Assembly (NCBI GenBank): GCA_001771055.1
Contig: MESS01000092.1
Location: 34,831-42,557 of the forward strand
Direction of reading: 5' to 3'
Source of the DNA: Caldithrix sp. RBG_13_44_9
Lineage (GTDB): Bacteria > Calditrichota > Calditrichia > RBG-13-44-9
Length of the DNA: 7,727 bases
The translations under genes and the position numbers were made by a program. Under the pieces are notes generated by a model. The model was not told the DNA's origin. It was given only the letters and a program-made list of their open reading frames with translations, and made no database searches. This document shows, piece after piece, positions 1 through 6,486 of this stretch (within the stretch, counting starts at the first letter, position 1; every line of letters starts with the position of its first letter).

Positions 1-239
1 GAATGGCTGGTTCGGTATCAGCCGATTTTGAATATACGCTGGTTCCGCCTGAAGATATCTCCCGCATCGGATATGATCCCCGAATTCCCTACCTCGGTGA
101 TATTTATTTAAAACAAAACCGTAATATAAATTATGGGATTACTTTTGTAGTCTCAGCGGAAAGTATCCAGTCTTTTATAACCTCGAATTTGCAGGAATTT
201 TTAAGCCGGGGCTATGATCTTTCAACCCTGGCGAAATAA
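1..239 (+). CDS. Unrecognised protein, C-terminal fragment (5' end outside window)
   Basis: An open frame runs from the left edge to a TAA at 237-239 and encodes about 78 residues. An ATG lies at position 3, but only two bases precede it, so the frame very likely continues upstream and this is the C-terminus of a longer protein. The visible part has mixed composition with no membrane segment. It contains a Pro/Tyr/Gly-rich stretch (around IGYDPRIPYLGD) and then a predicted amphipathic helical tail ending in LSTLAK. I recognise no family. It is the only gene on the plus strand and converges on the glycosyltransferase block, so it probably belongs to a different transcription unit. No hairpin with a T-run follows the stop. 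Coding status is moderately supported by the natural-looking amino acid composition; function is unknown. Confidence 0.5.
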   Translation, partial: MAGSVSADFEYTLVPPEDISRIGYDPRIPYLGDIYLKQNRNINYGITFVVSAESIQSFITSNLQEFLSRGYDLSTLAK

Positions 240-452
240 TCAATTTATCTCTTCAGAAAAACTGACTTTACAATCTGGTTACTCTGAAATCCCGGACACC
301 TTCCCACTAGTACTAATATCATGCCCTTGCAGGACTTGACTTGAAATAAAATCTTTTCAAAAAATTCATGCTTAAGTGCGGATGGGTGTGATTCTAAACA
401 CCTGGCTTTGAGCTGTTCTTGATCTGGATAATGTTTGATTGTTTCACCATTC

Positions 453-1478
453 TTAAAGCAACGGAACGGACTTAAAACGGAAGCAACCTTTGATAAACCA
501 GTAAAGATAAATAAAAGGGATCTTAACAAATTGTATTAAAGGTCTGATTATTCCCTCATTCTTGAAAAGATAAAATCCGGGTAGTGTGAATTTATAAATC
601 AGTCCGGTAATTGTTAAAAAATAGATCGAAAGAAGTATTAAAGAAACACTGGCTGATTTAAATCGCAGAATTAGCATGGCCAGTAAGCTAATGACATTCA
701 AAAAAGAAAGGATATGTAAAGGTCTTCTCAGCACAAACGGACCCAATTTTTTTACTTCGATCATTTCCCGGAATTGTCGTGGATGTTTTTTATAAAGCAA
801 CGGGTCGAAATAATAGCGTTTTACAAATTTGGCTAGATCTGCAGACCTTTGAAAAAGCCTGGGGTGATAAACAATGACATTTTCAGCCCTGGTAATTTTC
901 CAGCCGGCATTCAGGACCCGGAAAGCAAACTCGCCATCTTCCCGGAAATAAAGATTCAAGTTCTCATTAAAGAATTCTGCGTCAAAAAAACCGACCTGAT
1001 GGAATATTTTCCGGCGGTAAAAGATATTACAGGGGATGAATCCCTGCCCGCGAGCCGGAAGTCGTAACAGCGGGTCACCCCCTTCCAGCAGGGTAGTTCC
1101 TTCCAGACCGCCCAGCTGTTCATCGGCAAAATAAGGCAGAGCATTTTTCAGCCAGTCCTTCTCACATTGCACATCGTCTTCGGTTAAGGCAATAAGATCA
1201 GCTTTCGCCAGACTGATGCCCAGATTTCTGGCAGCCCCTGGTCCGCCCTGCTTCATATATTCATAACGTATCTCAGGTTCGGTCAATTGTTTTAGATAAC
1301 CCTGGATCACTGATTGAGTATTATCCGTGGAACCATCATCGATGATAATAATTTCGTAGGACTGTTTTGGGAAATCCTGGTTTAACAGGGACAACAGACA
1401 TTTTTCCATCCGGCCGGCCCGGTTATAAGTCGGTATGATAATGGATACTTTTGTTGATCTTTCTGGCAGTTCTGTCAT
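453..1478 (-). CDS. Family 2 glycosyltransferase with C-terminal membrane segments
   Basis: This 341-residue protein is an inverting GT-A fold (GT2) glycosyltransferase, expected to transfer a sugar from a nucleotide donor to a growing lipid-linked glycan on the cytoplasmic membrane face. Visible motifs are the first beta strand VSIIIPTYNR (residues 11-20), the nucleotide-binding IDDGSTD (46-52), GPGAARNLG (79-87), the metal-binding DxD-equivalent TEDD (99-102), and FREDGEF (178-184), where the acidic pair is the expected catalytic-base region. Two hydrophobic helices at about 254-271 and 276-295 and a hydrophobic, basic tail (about 312-335) suggest membrane anchoring. The ATG start is 28 bp after the upstream GT2 stop, with no strong Shine-Dalgarno. 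It is the last gene of the minus-strand block. Family assignment is secure; donor and acceptor cannot be read from the sequence. The 3' part is visibly AT-rich. Confidence 0.93.
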   Translation of the reverse strand: MTELPERSTKVSIIIPTYNRAGRMEKCLLSLLNQDFPKQSYEIIIIDDGSTDNTQSVIQGYLKQLTEPEIRYEYMKQGGPGAARNLGISLAKADLIALTEDDVQCEKDWLKNALPYFADEQLGGLEGTTLLEGGDPLLRLPARGQGFIPCNIFYRRKIFHQVGFFDAEFFNENLNLYFREDGEFAFRVLNAGWKITRAENVIVYHPRLFQRSADLAKFVKRYYFDPLLYKKHPRQFREMIEVKKLGPFVLRRPLHILSFLNVISLLAMLILRFKSASVSLILLSIYFLTITGLIYKFTLPGFYLFKNEGIIRPLIQFVKIPFIYLYWFIKGCFRFKSVPLL

Positions 1479-1506
1479 TTCGAAAAGGTTCTTGTTAATA
1501 ATTCAA

Positions 1507-2442
1507 CTATAATTCCGTTGGAAGATAATTCCGGTTCACTTTTTTCCATAACCAATTTAGCAGTTTGATCATTCCCCGCTTCTCCAATTGCCGGCGGATT
1601 TTGCCTTTGATCACCCGGTAGAGGAACAGCAGGTGTGCCAACCAGCAGGATTGTCCATGAAGTATCGCGGCGGTTCTCACTTCTTTCAAGGCCGCACCAA
1701 ATGATTGATCCGACCGGCCAGAGAGCTGCATGTGACCTAAAATTTCCGGCAGGTACTTTCCCTGTCCTCCCATTTGATGGAATCGCAGTAACCATTCATA
1801 ATCCATGGCATAATGAAAGTCCACCCGGAATAATCCGACACGTTGGTAAGCCCGCCTCTTTACCAGAACCGTCGGATGGCAGAGATCGGGCATCCGGCTT
1901 TCTATGATTCGACGGTATTCCGGATCTCCTTTAATAATAAACTTCTGAATTTTCTCATCATCATGAAAAGCTAAATTTCCGTAAATAAAATCGATGCTTT
2001 GTTCTTTCAGTCCTTCCACTCCCATTTCAATCTGATTTAGCGATAACCAATCATCTGCATTTAACAAGCCGATGATATCTCCACTGGCTTTTGCAATCCC
2101 CTTATTAAAAGCATCACTGATTCCCCGGTCAGGTTCACTTAACCAGTAATCGAGCGCTGCTTCATATTTTTTTATGATCTCAATTGTTCGATCGGTAGAT
2201 TGGCCGTCAATGATCAGGTATTCAATGTTTTTATAGGATTGATTTAACACACTTTGGATGGCTGTCTCCAGGTGCTTTTCACCGTTATATACGATGGTGA
2301 TGATACTGACCAGTGGCCGATCTGGAGAAGATTTTTTTTGATAATCAGTGATAAGCCGGCGGCCGCCCTCCATCCGCCGGGGATGGGGCACCTGTCCAGT
2401 GTAATCATTGATGGTGGGATATTTATTAGACAATTTTTTCAT
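1507..2442 (-). CDS. Family 2 glycosyltransferase (WcaA-like, short soluble form)
   Basis: A 311-residue GT2 glycosyltransferase of the short subfamily often found in O-antigen and exopolysaccharide clusters. After a roughly 43-residue N-terminal lead come LVSIITIVYNG (44-54), IIDGQSTD (77-84), SEPDRGISDAFNKG (102-115), the metal-binding NADDW (128-132), CHPT (188-191) and AMDYEW (212-217), which holds the likely catalytic acidic residue. There is no clear transmembrane segment; the C-terminus is basic and amphipathic, which fits peripheral membrane association. The ATG at 2442 lies 18 bp past the GT9 stop with only a weak ribosome site. An internal ATG at 2373 (Met24) is an alternative start, leaving the family-typical lead before the first strand intact. 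It is co-directional with the neighbouring transferases, so it probably shares their transcript. Donor sugar is unknown. Confidence 0.93.
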   Translation of the reverse strand: MKKLSNKYPTINDYTGQVPHPRRMEGGRRLITDYQKKSSPDRPLVSIITIVYNGEKHLETAIQSVLNQSYKNIEYLIIDGQSTDRTIEIIKKYEAALDYWLSEPDRGISDAFNKGIAKASGDIIGLLNADDWLSLNQIEMGVEGLKEQSIDFIYGNLAFHDDEKIQKFIIKGDPEYRRIIESRMPDLCHPTVLVKRRAYQRVGLFRVDFHYAMDYEWLLRFHQMGGQGKYLPEILGHMQLSGRSDQSFGAALKEVRTAAILHGQSCWLAHLLFLYRVIKGKIRRQLEKRGMIKLLNWLWKKVNRNYLPTEL

Positions 2443-2460
2443 GTGATAAATATCCAGGCC

Positions 2461-3666
2461 TTAGTTATTTAATATTTGACCATTCTCTTTTGGCGATCGC
2501 TTTACTATTATTTGTTCCAGCTTTTCCCAGACCGATTCAACTGAAATATTGGCGATGCATGGCCAGGCTTGTTTTTGGGGAGTCTGATAGATGCAAAACC
2601 AGTTGCAGTAGAAACAGGGCATTGGTTGAGTAACCGATACAGGTAAGGGCCGGGAGTTTTCTTTCTCGATCTGGTAGGGCAGAAAATCTCCGTAATGGCC
2701 GCCTCCTAATATACAAACTGCGGGGACGGACAATGCCGCTGCCATATGGATGGCGCCAGTTTCATTTCCTACCAGCAAATGAGCTTCGGAAATAATATAT
2801 AATAATTCCAGCAGGGATGTTCTGCCGGTCAGATCCAACAGGGGTATTTTTGTCCGGCTTGCCATCTGACTTCCAAGTTCCCTCTCTTTGTCGCTCCCGC
2901 AGATTACTCCGTTCCATCCGGAATGGTGGTAAATTCTTTCGGTGATTTCTAAAAATTTTTCTACCGGCCACCGCCTCTTGGCATTTTGTGCGCCCGGAAA
3001 TATGATGAAATAATCCCGCGGTTGATTCAGGTTTACCGGCTGAAGGATTGCCCGGTCTAGCACCGGCACTTCTGCCAGAAATTTTTCTGATCCCAGTCCG
3101 CGGATGAATTCCGAATTTTTTATTAAGACCACCGAGTTTGGATTGCTGACTGGCAGGAGACGGCTGTACCAGGAATCGCTTATTTTCCGCTGATATCCGC
3201 TGGTATTTTTCAGATCTCCCTGCGAACCAATCCGTTCTGCCGCCCCGCTGATTCGGATGACGGCATCGCCCAGAGCAAATTCCCGGGAAATAACCGGATG
3301 GATGACGGTGTGAAATCCAGCCCGGCGTATTTTTTTAAGAAGTTGAAAACGGTAAAAAGGGTTTCGTACAAATCTGTTCCGCTCAATTGCCCACACTTCA
3401 TCAAAGCAGGGCAGCAGTTCTGCTATGGGGGTCCAGATGCTGTTTCCCAGCAGAACAATTTTATGGTGCCCGGCCGGGTATATTTTTTTTAACTCCCAGG
3501 CGGCGTCCAGGTACAAAATAAAATCGCCGATGGAGTCCGGCCGGATAACCAGTACCTTGAGAATTTCCTGCTCTCTGGCAGGGGTAAATAATAAAATAAA
3601 ACTATCCCATAACAGATAAAAAATAGTTTTAAAGTAGATCAGAATATTTTCAAAAGATCGTTGCAT
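2461..3666 (-). CDS. Family 9 glycosyltransferase (heptosyltransferase-like)
   Basis: GT9 family, GT-B fold, the family of ADP-heptose:LPS heptosyltransferases; it would add heptose or a related sugar to a lipid-linked core or glycan. Numbering from the ATG at 3666 (401 residues): a hydrophobic, basic N-terminal segment (about 8-28) that may dock on the membrane; the Rossmann entry VLVIRPDSIGD (38-48); the C-domain entry FPGAQNAKRRWP (223-234); and the donor-binding GNETGAIHMAAA (300-311) with GGGHYGDF (321-328). Near the C-terminus, Cys351, Cys354, Cys358 and Cys370 form a possible metal-binding cluster. The frame opens at a TAG at 3718-3720. A TTG at 3690 would add eight residues and has AAGG only one base upstream, so I prefer the ATG, though neither has an ideal ribosome site. 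gmhA upstream supports a heptose donor, but other sugars are possible in GT9. Confidence 0.9.
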   Translation of the reverse strand: MQRSFENILIYFKTIFYLLWDSFILLFTPAREQEILKVLVIRPDSIGDFILYLDAAWELKKIYPAGHHKIVLLGNSIWTPIAELLPCFDEVWAIERNRFVRNPFYRFQLLKKIRRAGFHTVIHPVISREFALGDAVIRISGAAERIGSQGDLKNTSGYQRKISDSWYSRLLPVSNPNSVVLIKNSEFIRGLGSEKFLAEVPVLDRAILQPVNLNQPRDYFIIFPGAQNAKRRWPVEKFLEITERIYHHSGWNGVICGSDKERELGSQMASRTKIPLLDLTGRTSLLELLYIISEAHLLVGNETGAIHMAAALSVPAVCILGGGHYGDFLPYQIEKENSRPLPVSVTQPMPCFYCNWFCIYQTPQKQAWPCIANISVESVWEKLEQIIVKRSPKENGQILNN

Positions 3667-3735
3667 TCTTATGACCAATCTTTTAATCAAGCCTTTTTGA
3701 AATTGACCTGATCCATACTAATGAACAGAATATTT

Positions 3736-4542
3736 TCAGGTTGTGCTTTTTTCCCGCATCGCCTCTGCATCTCTGGTAGTCAGCGATCGCATCAATTTTT
3801 TTACCAGCAAAAATAAAAAATTAAATCCAATGGTTATAATGAATCGATAAAGTAGGGGAGATATTGATTTTGCAGTAAAAAGGTGAATGTTGTGACTCGA
3901 ATACAAATTCCGCTGGTATTTCTGTGCCAGAAATTCAAGCGTTTTCTTAGAATAAAAGGAAATGTGCTGACCATGCTCAAAACCATAATACCACCATTCG
4001 TTAGCTTTGGGTGGTATCCGGGGCAGTAGCACCGTGGAAAACAGGAGGTTATCAGAATAACTGAATAATCTGGATATTTCTTCTAATGGATTCTGGAAGT
4101 GTTCAAAAACTTCAAATGCTGTGATCAATTCGAATTGCTGGCCGGTGCTCAGCTCTGTGTCAAATCCCCGGGCAAAAAGATTGGGAGTGTGTGGATCGTT
4201 CCACTGAAACTGAAACCCGACGTCCCGCAGCAGTCGGGTGAACAGACCATAGCCGCCGGCAAAATCCAAAAATTGTCCGTGCCGCTTGAAAAAGAAATAA
4301 AGAATCACGGAAATAATTTTTGCGAACCTGATATTACGTTCCAATATTCTGGTATCTTCCAGATTGATAGGGCGCTGATACGCTTCTTTCAGCCAGAATA
4401 CTTCTGTTGGGAATAAAAATCCGCAATTCGGGCAATACAAAATGTCAACCGGATATTTTCTCAGCATTCGGGTATTAAAGCATTTATCCGCAGGATTACC
4501 GCAGATCTTGCAGGTTAAATGATTCTGCTTTACTTGTTCCAT
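3736..4542 (-). CDS. Class I SAM-dependent methyltransferase with N-terminal zinc ribbon
   Basis: This 268-residue protein should transfer a methyl group from S-adenosylmethionine, here most likely to a sugar or glycan end. The N-terminus has two CxxC knuckles (Cys11/Cys14 and Cys37/Cys40) that look like a zinc ribbon. The Rossmann methyltransferase domain follows: motif I FLDFAGGYG (91-99), a WNDPH segment (114-118) where the ribose-binding acidic residue is expected, and AFEVFEH (141-147) as the motif II/post-motif region. A hydrophobic helix near residues 229-250 may anchor the C-terminus to the membrane. The ATG lies inside the end of the flippase gene (13 bp overlap) and is preceded by GGGGAA, so the two are probably translationally coupled. 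Proteins of this layout recur in O-antigen clusters. Whether the target is C- or O-linked, or a chain terminus, is not visible. Confidence 0.87.
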   Translation of the reverse strand: MEQVKQNHLTCKICGNPADKCFNTRMLRKYPVDILYCPNCGFLFPTEVFWLKEAYQRPINLEDTRILERNIRFAKIISVILYFFFKRHGQFLDFAGGYGLFTRLLRDVGFQFQWNDPHTPNLFARGFDTELSTGQQFELITAFEVFEHFQNPLEEISRLFSYSDNLLFSTVLLPRIPPKANEWWYYGFEHGQHISFYSKKTLEFLAQKYQRNLYSSHNIHLFTAKSISPLLYRFIITIGFNFLFLLVKKLMRSLTTRDAEAMREKSTT

Positions 4543-5894
4543 ATTCCCCGGGCAGTTTGGTTAACAATCTTGTGATACTGCAGCGGAGACCAGATGGCTG
4601 ATGGTGAAAGGCAAATAATGGTAGCCAGGATTACTCCCGCTACCCCAATATTGAGATACTTTGCAAACAGGATGGACAGGGGAATATTCAGAATTCCCAC
4701 CACTATGGCGCTGTATAACTGCAGCTGGATCTTTCCTACGCCATTCAGGAAGTAAGCATAAATATTGTTCCACATGGAAATGATGGTAAATATCGCCATC
4801 AGCACTGAGAGAATGAAGGGAATCTGAATCTCGGTGCCCACCCAGATCTTATAAAAGAAATTCGCTCCGATCAGCATGAGCAAAAGACCGCCAACAAACA
4901 ACATCCATAATTGAACCAACCTCCGGTTGACCTTTCTGATCCACTCGAAATCATTTTTCACAAAGGCATCAGTATACGCAGACCAGAAAGGGGAAAGAAT
5001 CACTCCGAACACCAGCAGTGGAATGCTGAAATACTTGAAAGCGATATTGTATACCGTGACGTCTGCCGGGGAAAATAATTGGGTGATGATCAAATTGTGG
5101 GTGGCAAAGACTATAAGGGTGGAGATCTGAATAATGAAAAAACGGAATCCCAGATGCAGCAAGTCCCTGGAATATTGCGGCAGAATGTGCTTCACGGAAG
5201 GTCTTATCATTTTATAGGGACCGGAAAAAAATAAAAAACTGGCTCCGATATATATAAACGCCGGAACCGCGCTGGAAAGAATTCCTAGATTGATGAGAGT
5301 AGCATATTCTGTCAGGGTCAGGAGATAAATTCCTGCTAGAGTCACACTATTGATGATCAAGGTCAGCAATCCGTTCATGGCCGGCCGCTGATCAGCCAGC
5401 AGCACCACTGTGATCAGTTTGAGGATAAAATTCAGGATGAAAAACGAGAAAACAAACAAGACCAGCGGGGGGATCTGTTCTGCCAATTCAGCCGGGGCAT
5501 TGAGGACCTTGACCCAGGAAAGAAAAAAATTTAATATCAGAAACAGGATGTAAAAGATCAGGACCAATATTCCCAAATAGGCATAGGTAGTACTTACATA
5601 ATTTTTGGCTAATGACCGATCACCCTGTGCGAGGGCTTCCGCCAGTTTGTTCCGCAGACCGTTGCCCAGACCAAAATCCAGTGAAATAAACCAGGCGGTG
5701 ATGGAGGTGAGTGTCAGCCACAGGCCGTACTCGGTAGGATTCAGACAATGTAAAGTGACCGGGACCAGCAGCAGGGTTAATCCCAGATTGAAAGTGTGGA
5801 TGATGAAGAGCAAGACGATATTGGTCTTGGCCTTATCGGAACGGGAAGTACCTTTCAGAAAACCGGGATATTGAAAAAGACGATTGCTAAACAA
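4530..5894 (-). CDS. Wzx/RfbX-type polysaccharide flippase (MOP superfamily)
   Basis: A 454-residue polytopic membrane protein of the polysaccharide-biosynthesis/MATE-like exporter superfamily, expected to flip undecaprenyl-linked glycan units across the inner membrane. Most of the length is hydrophobic, with an estimated 12-14 membrane helices; the first two lie near residues 26-48 and 57-77. The family signature DFGLGNGLRNKLAEALAQGD sits at 73-92, at the first cytoplasmic loop. The start is TTG at 5892-5894: an in-frame TAA at 5901-5903 rules out extension, and AAGGA lies 11 bases upstream. No ATG occurs in the first ~30 codons. It opens the five-gene block and its stop overlaps the methyltransferase start. 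Length and topology fit a full-length flippase. The substrate cannot be inferred beyond the glycan context. Confidence 0.9.
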   Translation of the reverse strand: MFSNRLFQYPGFLKGTSRSDKAKTNIVLLFIIHTFNLGLTLLLVPVTLHCLNPTEYGLWLTLTSITAWFISLDFGLGNGLRNKLAEALAQGDRSLAKNYVSTTYAYLGILVLIFYILFLILNFFLSWVKVLNAPAELAEQIPPLVLFVFSFFILNFILKLITVVLLADQRPAMNGLLTLIINSVTLAGIYLLTLTEYATLINLGILSSAVPAFIYIGASFLFFSGPYKMIRPSVKHILPQYSRDLLHLGFRFFIIQISTLIVFATHNLIITQLFSPADVTVYNIAFKYFSIPLLVFGVILSPFWSAYTDAFVKNDFEWIRKVNRRLVQLWMLFVGGLLLMLIGANFFYKIWVGTEIQIPFILSVLMAIFTIISMWNNIYAYFLNGVGKIQLQLYSAIVVGILNIPLSILFAKYLNIGVAGVILATIICLSPSAIWSPLQYHKIVNQTARGIWNK

Positions 5895-5905
5895 AAGAGA
5901 TTAAA

Positions 5906-5910
5906 TCCTT
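5906..5910 (-). promoter_or_regulatory. Ribosome binding site for the flippase gene
   Basis: On the minus strand the word AAGGA precedes the TTG start of the flippase by 11 bases, slightly longer than ideal. Together with the in-frame TAA at 5901-5903 it supports initiation at this rare start codon. I could not identify a convincing promoter upstream: boxes such as TTGCCC and TACATT are present near 5925-5945, but their spacing is too short. Confidence 0.4.
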
Positions 5911-5987
5911 AAAATTTTTCTAAATGTAATACTTCCTGGGGCAAAGGCGGTATGGATTTTTAAGGTGATGGCCAGAGCAGGTTTTGA

Positions 5988-6004
5988 ATGGCATTGCATG
6001 CCAT
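5988..6004. repeat. Short perfect hairpin, 7-bp arms
   Basis: ATGGCAT and ATGCCAT are perfect inverted arms around a three-base TGC loop. A run of seven A bases follows on the plus strand, so on the minus strand the hairpin comes after a T-run rather than before it; this is not the order of an intrinsic terminator for the minus-strand genes. It lies about 95 bp upstream of the flippase start and could be a leader hairpin or an operator-like dyad. No regulator can be named. Confidence 0.45.
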
Positions 6005-6096
6005 AAAAAAATCTCATCCTCAACTGCTTCTGCAGATGAAATTGATTCCCTTAATTTATTTCTTAATGTTGTAAAGTTAATTCAGGACTAGATTTT

Positions 6097-6131
6097 AAAG
6101 TCCCTTCCCTCTTGAATGAGGGAAGGGCTTT
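6097..6131. repeat. GC-rich inverted repeat (intergenic palindromic element)
   Basis: Arms CCCTTCCCTC (6102-6111) and GAGGGAAGGG (6118-6127) are perfectly complementary around the six-base loop TTGAAT. The stem extends by AAAG (6097-6100) pairing with CTTT (6128-6131), with one unpaired T at 6101. The outward sequence AGGGATGG continues a pattern familiar from small dispersed palindromic repeats in intergenic DNA of FCB-type genomes. As RNA it would be a very stable hairpin and could end or protect the gmhA transcript, but no clean T-run follows on either strand. Confidence 0.6.
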
Positions 6132-6303
6132 AGGGATGGATAAGAAGACAATCTGGATGAAAGAAAAGTGATTGTTTAAAAAAAATGAACAAAGTGAGGG
6201 GGAATTATTTTGAGACTGCAATGGGATATTTTTTACTTCAACATCCCCCCAAAAAATTGATGTCAATAACTGGAGACGAGGATTAGCTAGTAAATAAAAG
6301 GAG

Positions 6304-6334
6304 AAAAATATTCTTATGATCAAAAAATATTTTT
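6304..6334. repeat. AT-only inverted repeat, 9-bp arms
   Basis: AAAAATATT (6304-6312) and AATATTTTT (6326-6334) are perfect inverted arms around a 13-base loop that itself contains the palindrome TGATCA (6317-6322). Read on the minus strand, the downstream arm ends in five T bases followed by CTCC and another T-rich stretch, so it could act as a weak terminator about 150 bp after gmhA. Stem stability is low because it has no G or C. Confidence 0.4.
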
Positions 6335-6336
6335 AC

Positions 6337-6360
6337 CCATCTCTCCGAACTGTACGTGCA
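6337..6360 (-). mobile_element. Possible group II intron fragment (3' arm of a conserved hairpin)
   Basis: On the minus strand this reads GCACGTACAGTTCGGAGAG followed by ATGG. It resembles the CACGTACGGTTC(GGAG) arm that I recall from many bacterial group II introns, where it pairs with an upstream GAGCCGTATG-type arm. That partner arm is absent: the upstream sequence is instead the repeated GCCCCTTCCCTCA word. No reverse transcriptase or domain V is present, so at most this is a truncated relic. The match is from memory and short. Confidence 0.22.
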
Positions 6361-6377
6361 TGAGGGAAGGGGCTTTA
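6360..6377. repeat. Second copy of the ATGAGGGAAGGGCTTTA word
   Basis: The 17-base word at 6116-6132 (right arm plus flank of the GC-rich inverted repeat) recurs here in the same orientation with one extra G. The copies are 244 bp apart. Here the left arm of the palindrome is missing and the intron-like piece adjoins instead, so this looks like a degraded or recombined half of the same repeat element. Confidence 0.5.
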
Positions 6378-6486
6378 CATGGGATTATGGTTGGGAAAGG
6401 AAGTATCCAGGAATTTATAAAACTTTCCTATATCGCAGAATATTACCTGAGGATAAAGATTCGTTGAAAACTACACTGATTCAATT

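Larger units (their letters stand above)
5895..6486. other. Repeat-bearing gene-free region between gmhA and the flippase gene
   Basis: About 590 bp without a credible gene. It is AT-rich and holds a 7-bp hairpin (5988-6004), a strong GC-rich inverted repeat (6097-6131), a second copy of one arm of that repeat (6360-6377), an AT-only inverted repeat (6304-6334), and a short stretch resembling a group II intron arm (6337-6360). It must contain the leader, and probably a promoter, for the minus-strand glycan block. The longest frames (6063-6323 minus, 6356-6559 plus) read through the repeats and look non-coding. The mixture suggests a landing site for small mobile or intergenic repeat elements. 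Confidence 0.7.

Noticed and set aside
381..403. Short inverted repeat (GGTGT/ACACC) in the convergent gap
   Set aside because: The stem is only five bp with an eight-base loop and no adjacent T-run, so it is too weak to call a terminator for either converging gene.
245..529. 94-codon minus-strand frame after the last GT2 gene
   Set aside because: It overlaps the GT2 3' end by 77 bp in another frame, has no recognisable motif, and its first part is a shadow of the GT2 coding sequence. A frameshifted GT2 tail was considered, but the 341-residue GT2 already has a family-typical length and end.
1475..1795. 106-codon minus-strand frame inside the second GT2 gene
   Set aside because: It is a frame shadow of the well-supported GT2 at 1507-2442 with no motif of its own.
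5918..5945. Possible promoter boxes upstream of the flippase gene
   Set aside because: TTGCCC and TACATT, or a TTTG/TAnnTTTG-like pair, are present, but the spacing is several bases too short for either consensus.
6063..6323. 86-codon minus-strand frame in the intergenic region
   Set aside because: It reads straight through the inverted repeat and homopolymer runs, giving a low-complexity Ser/Phe/Leu-rich product with no family likeness.
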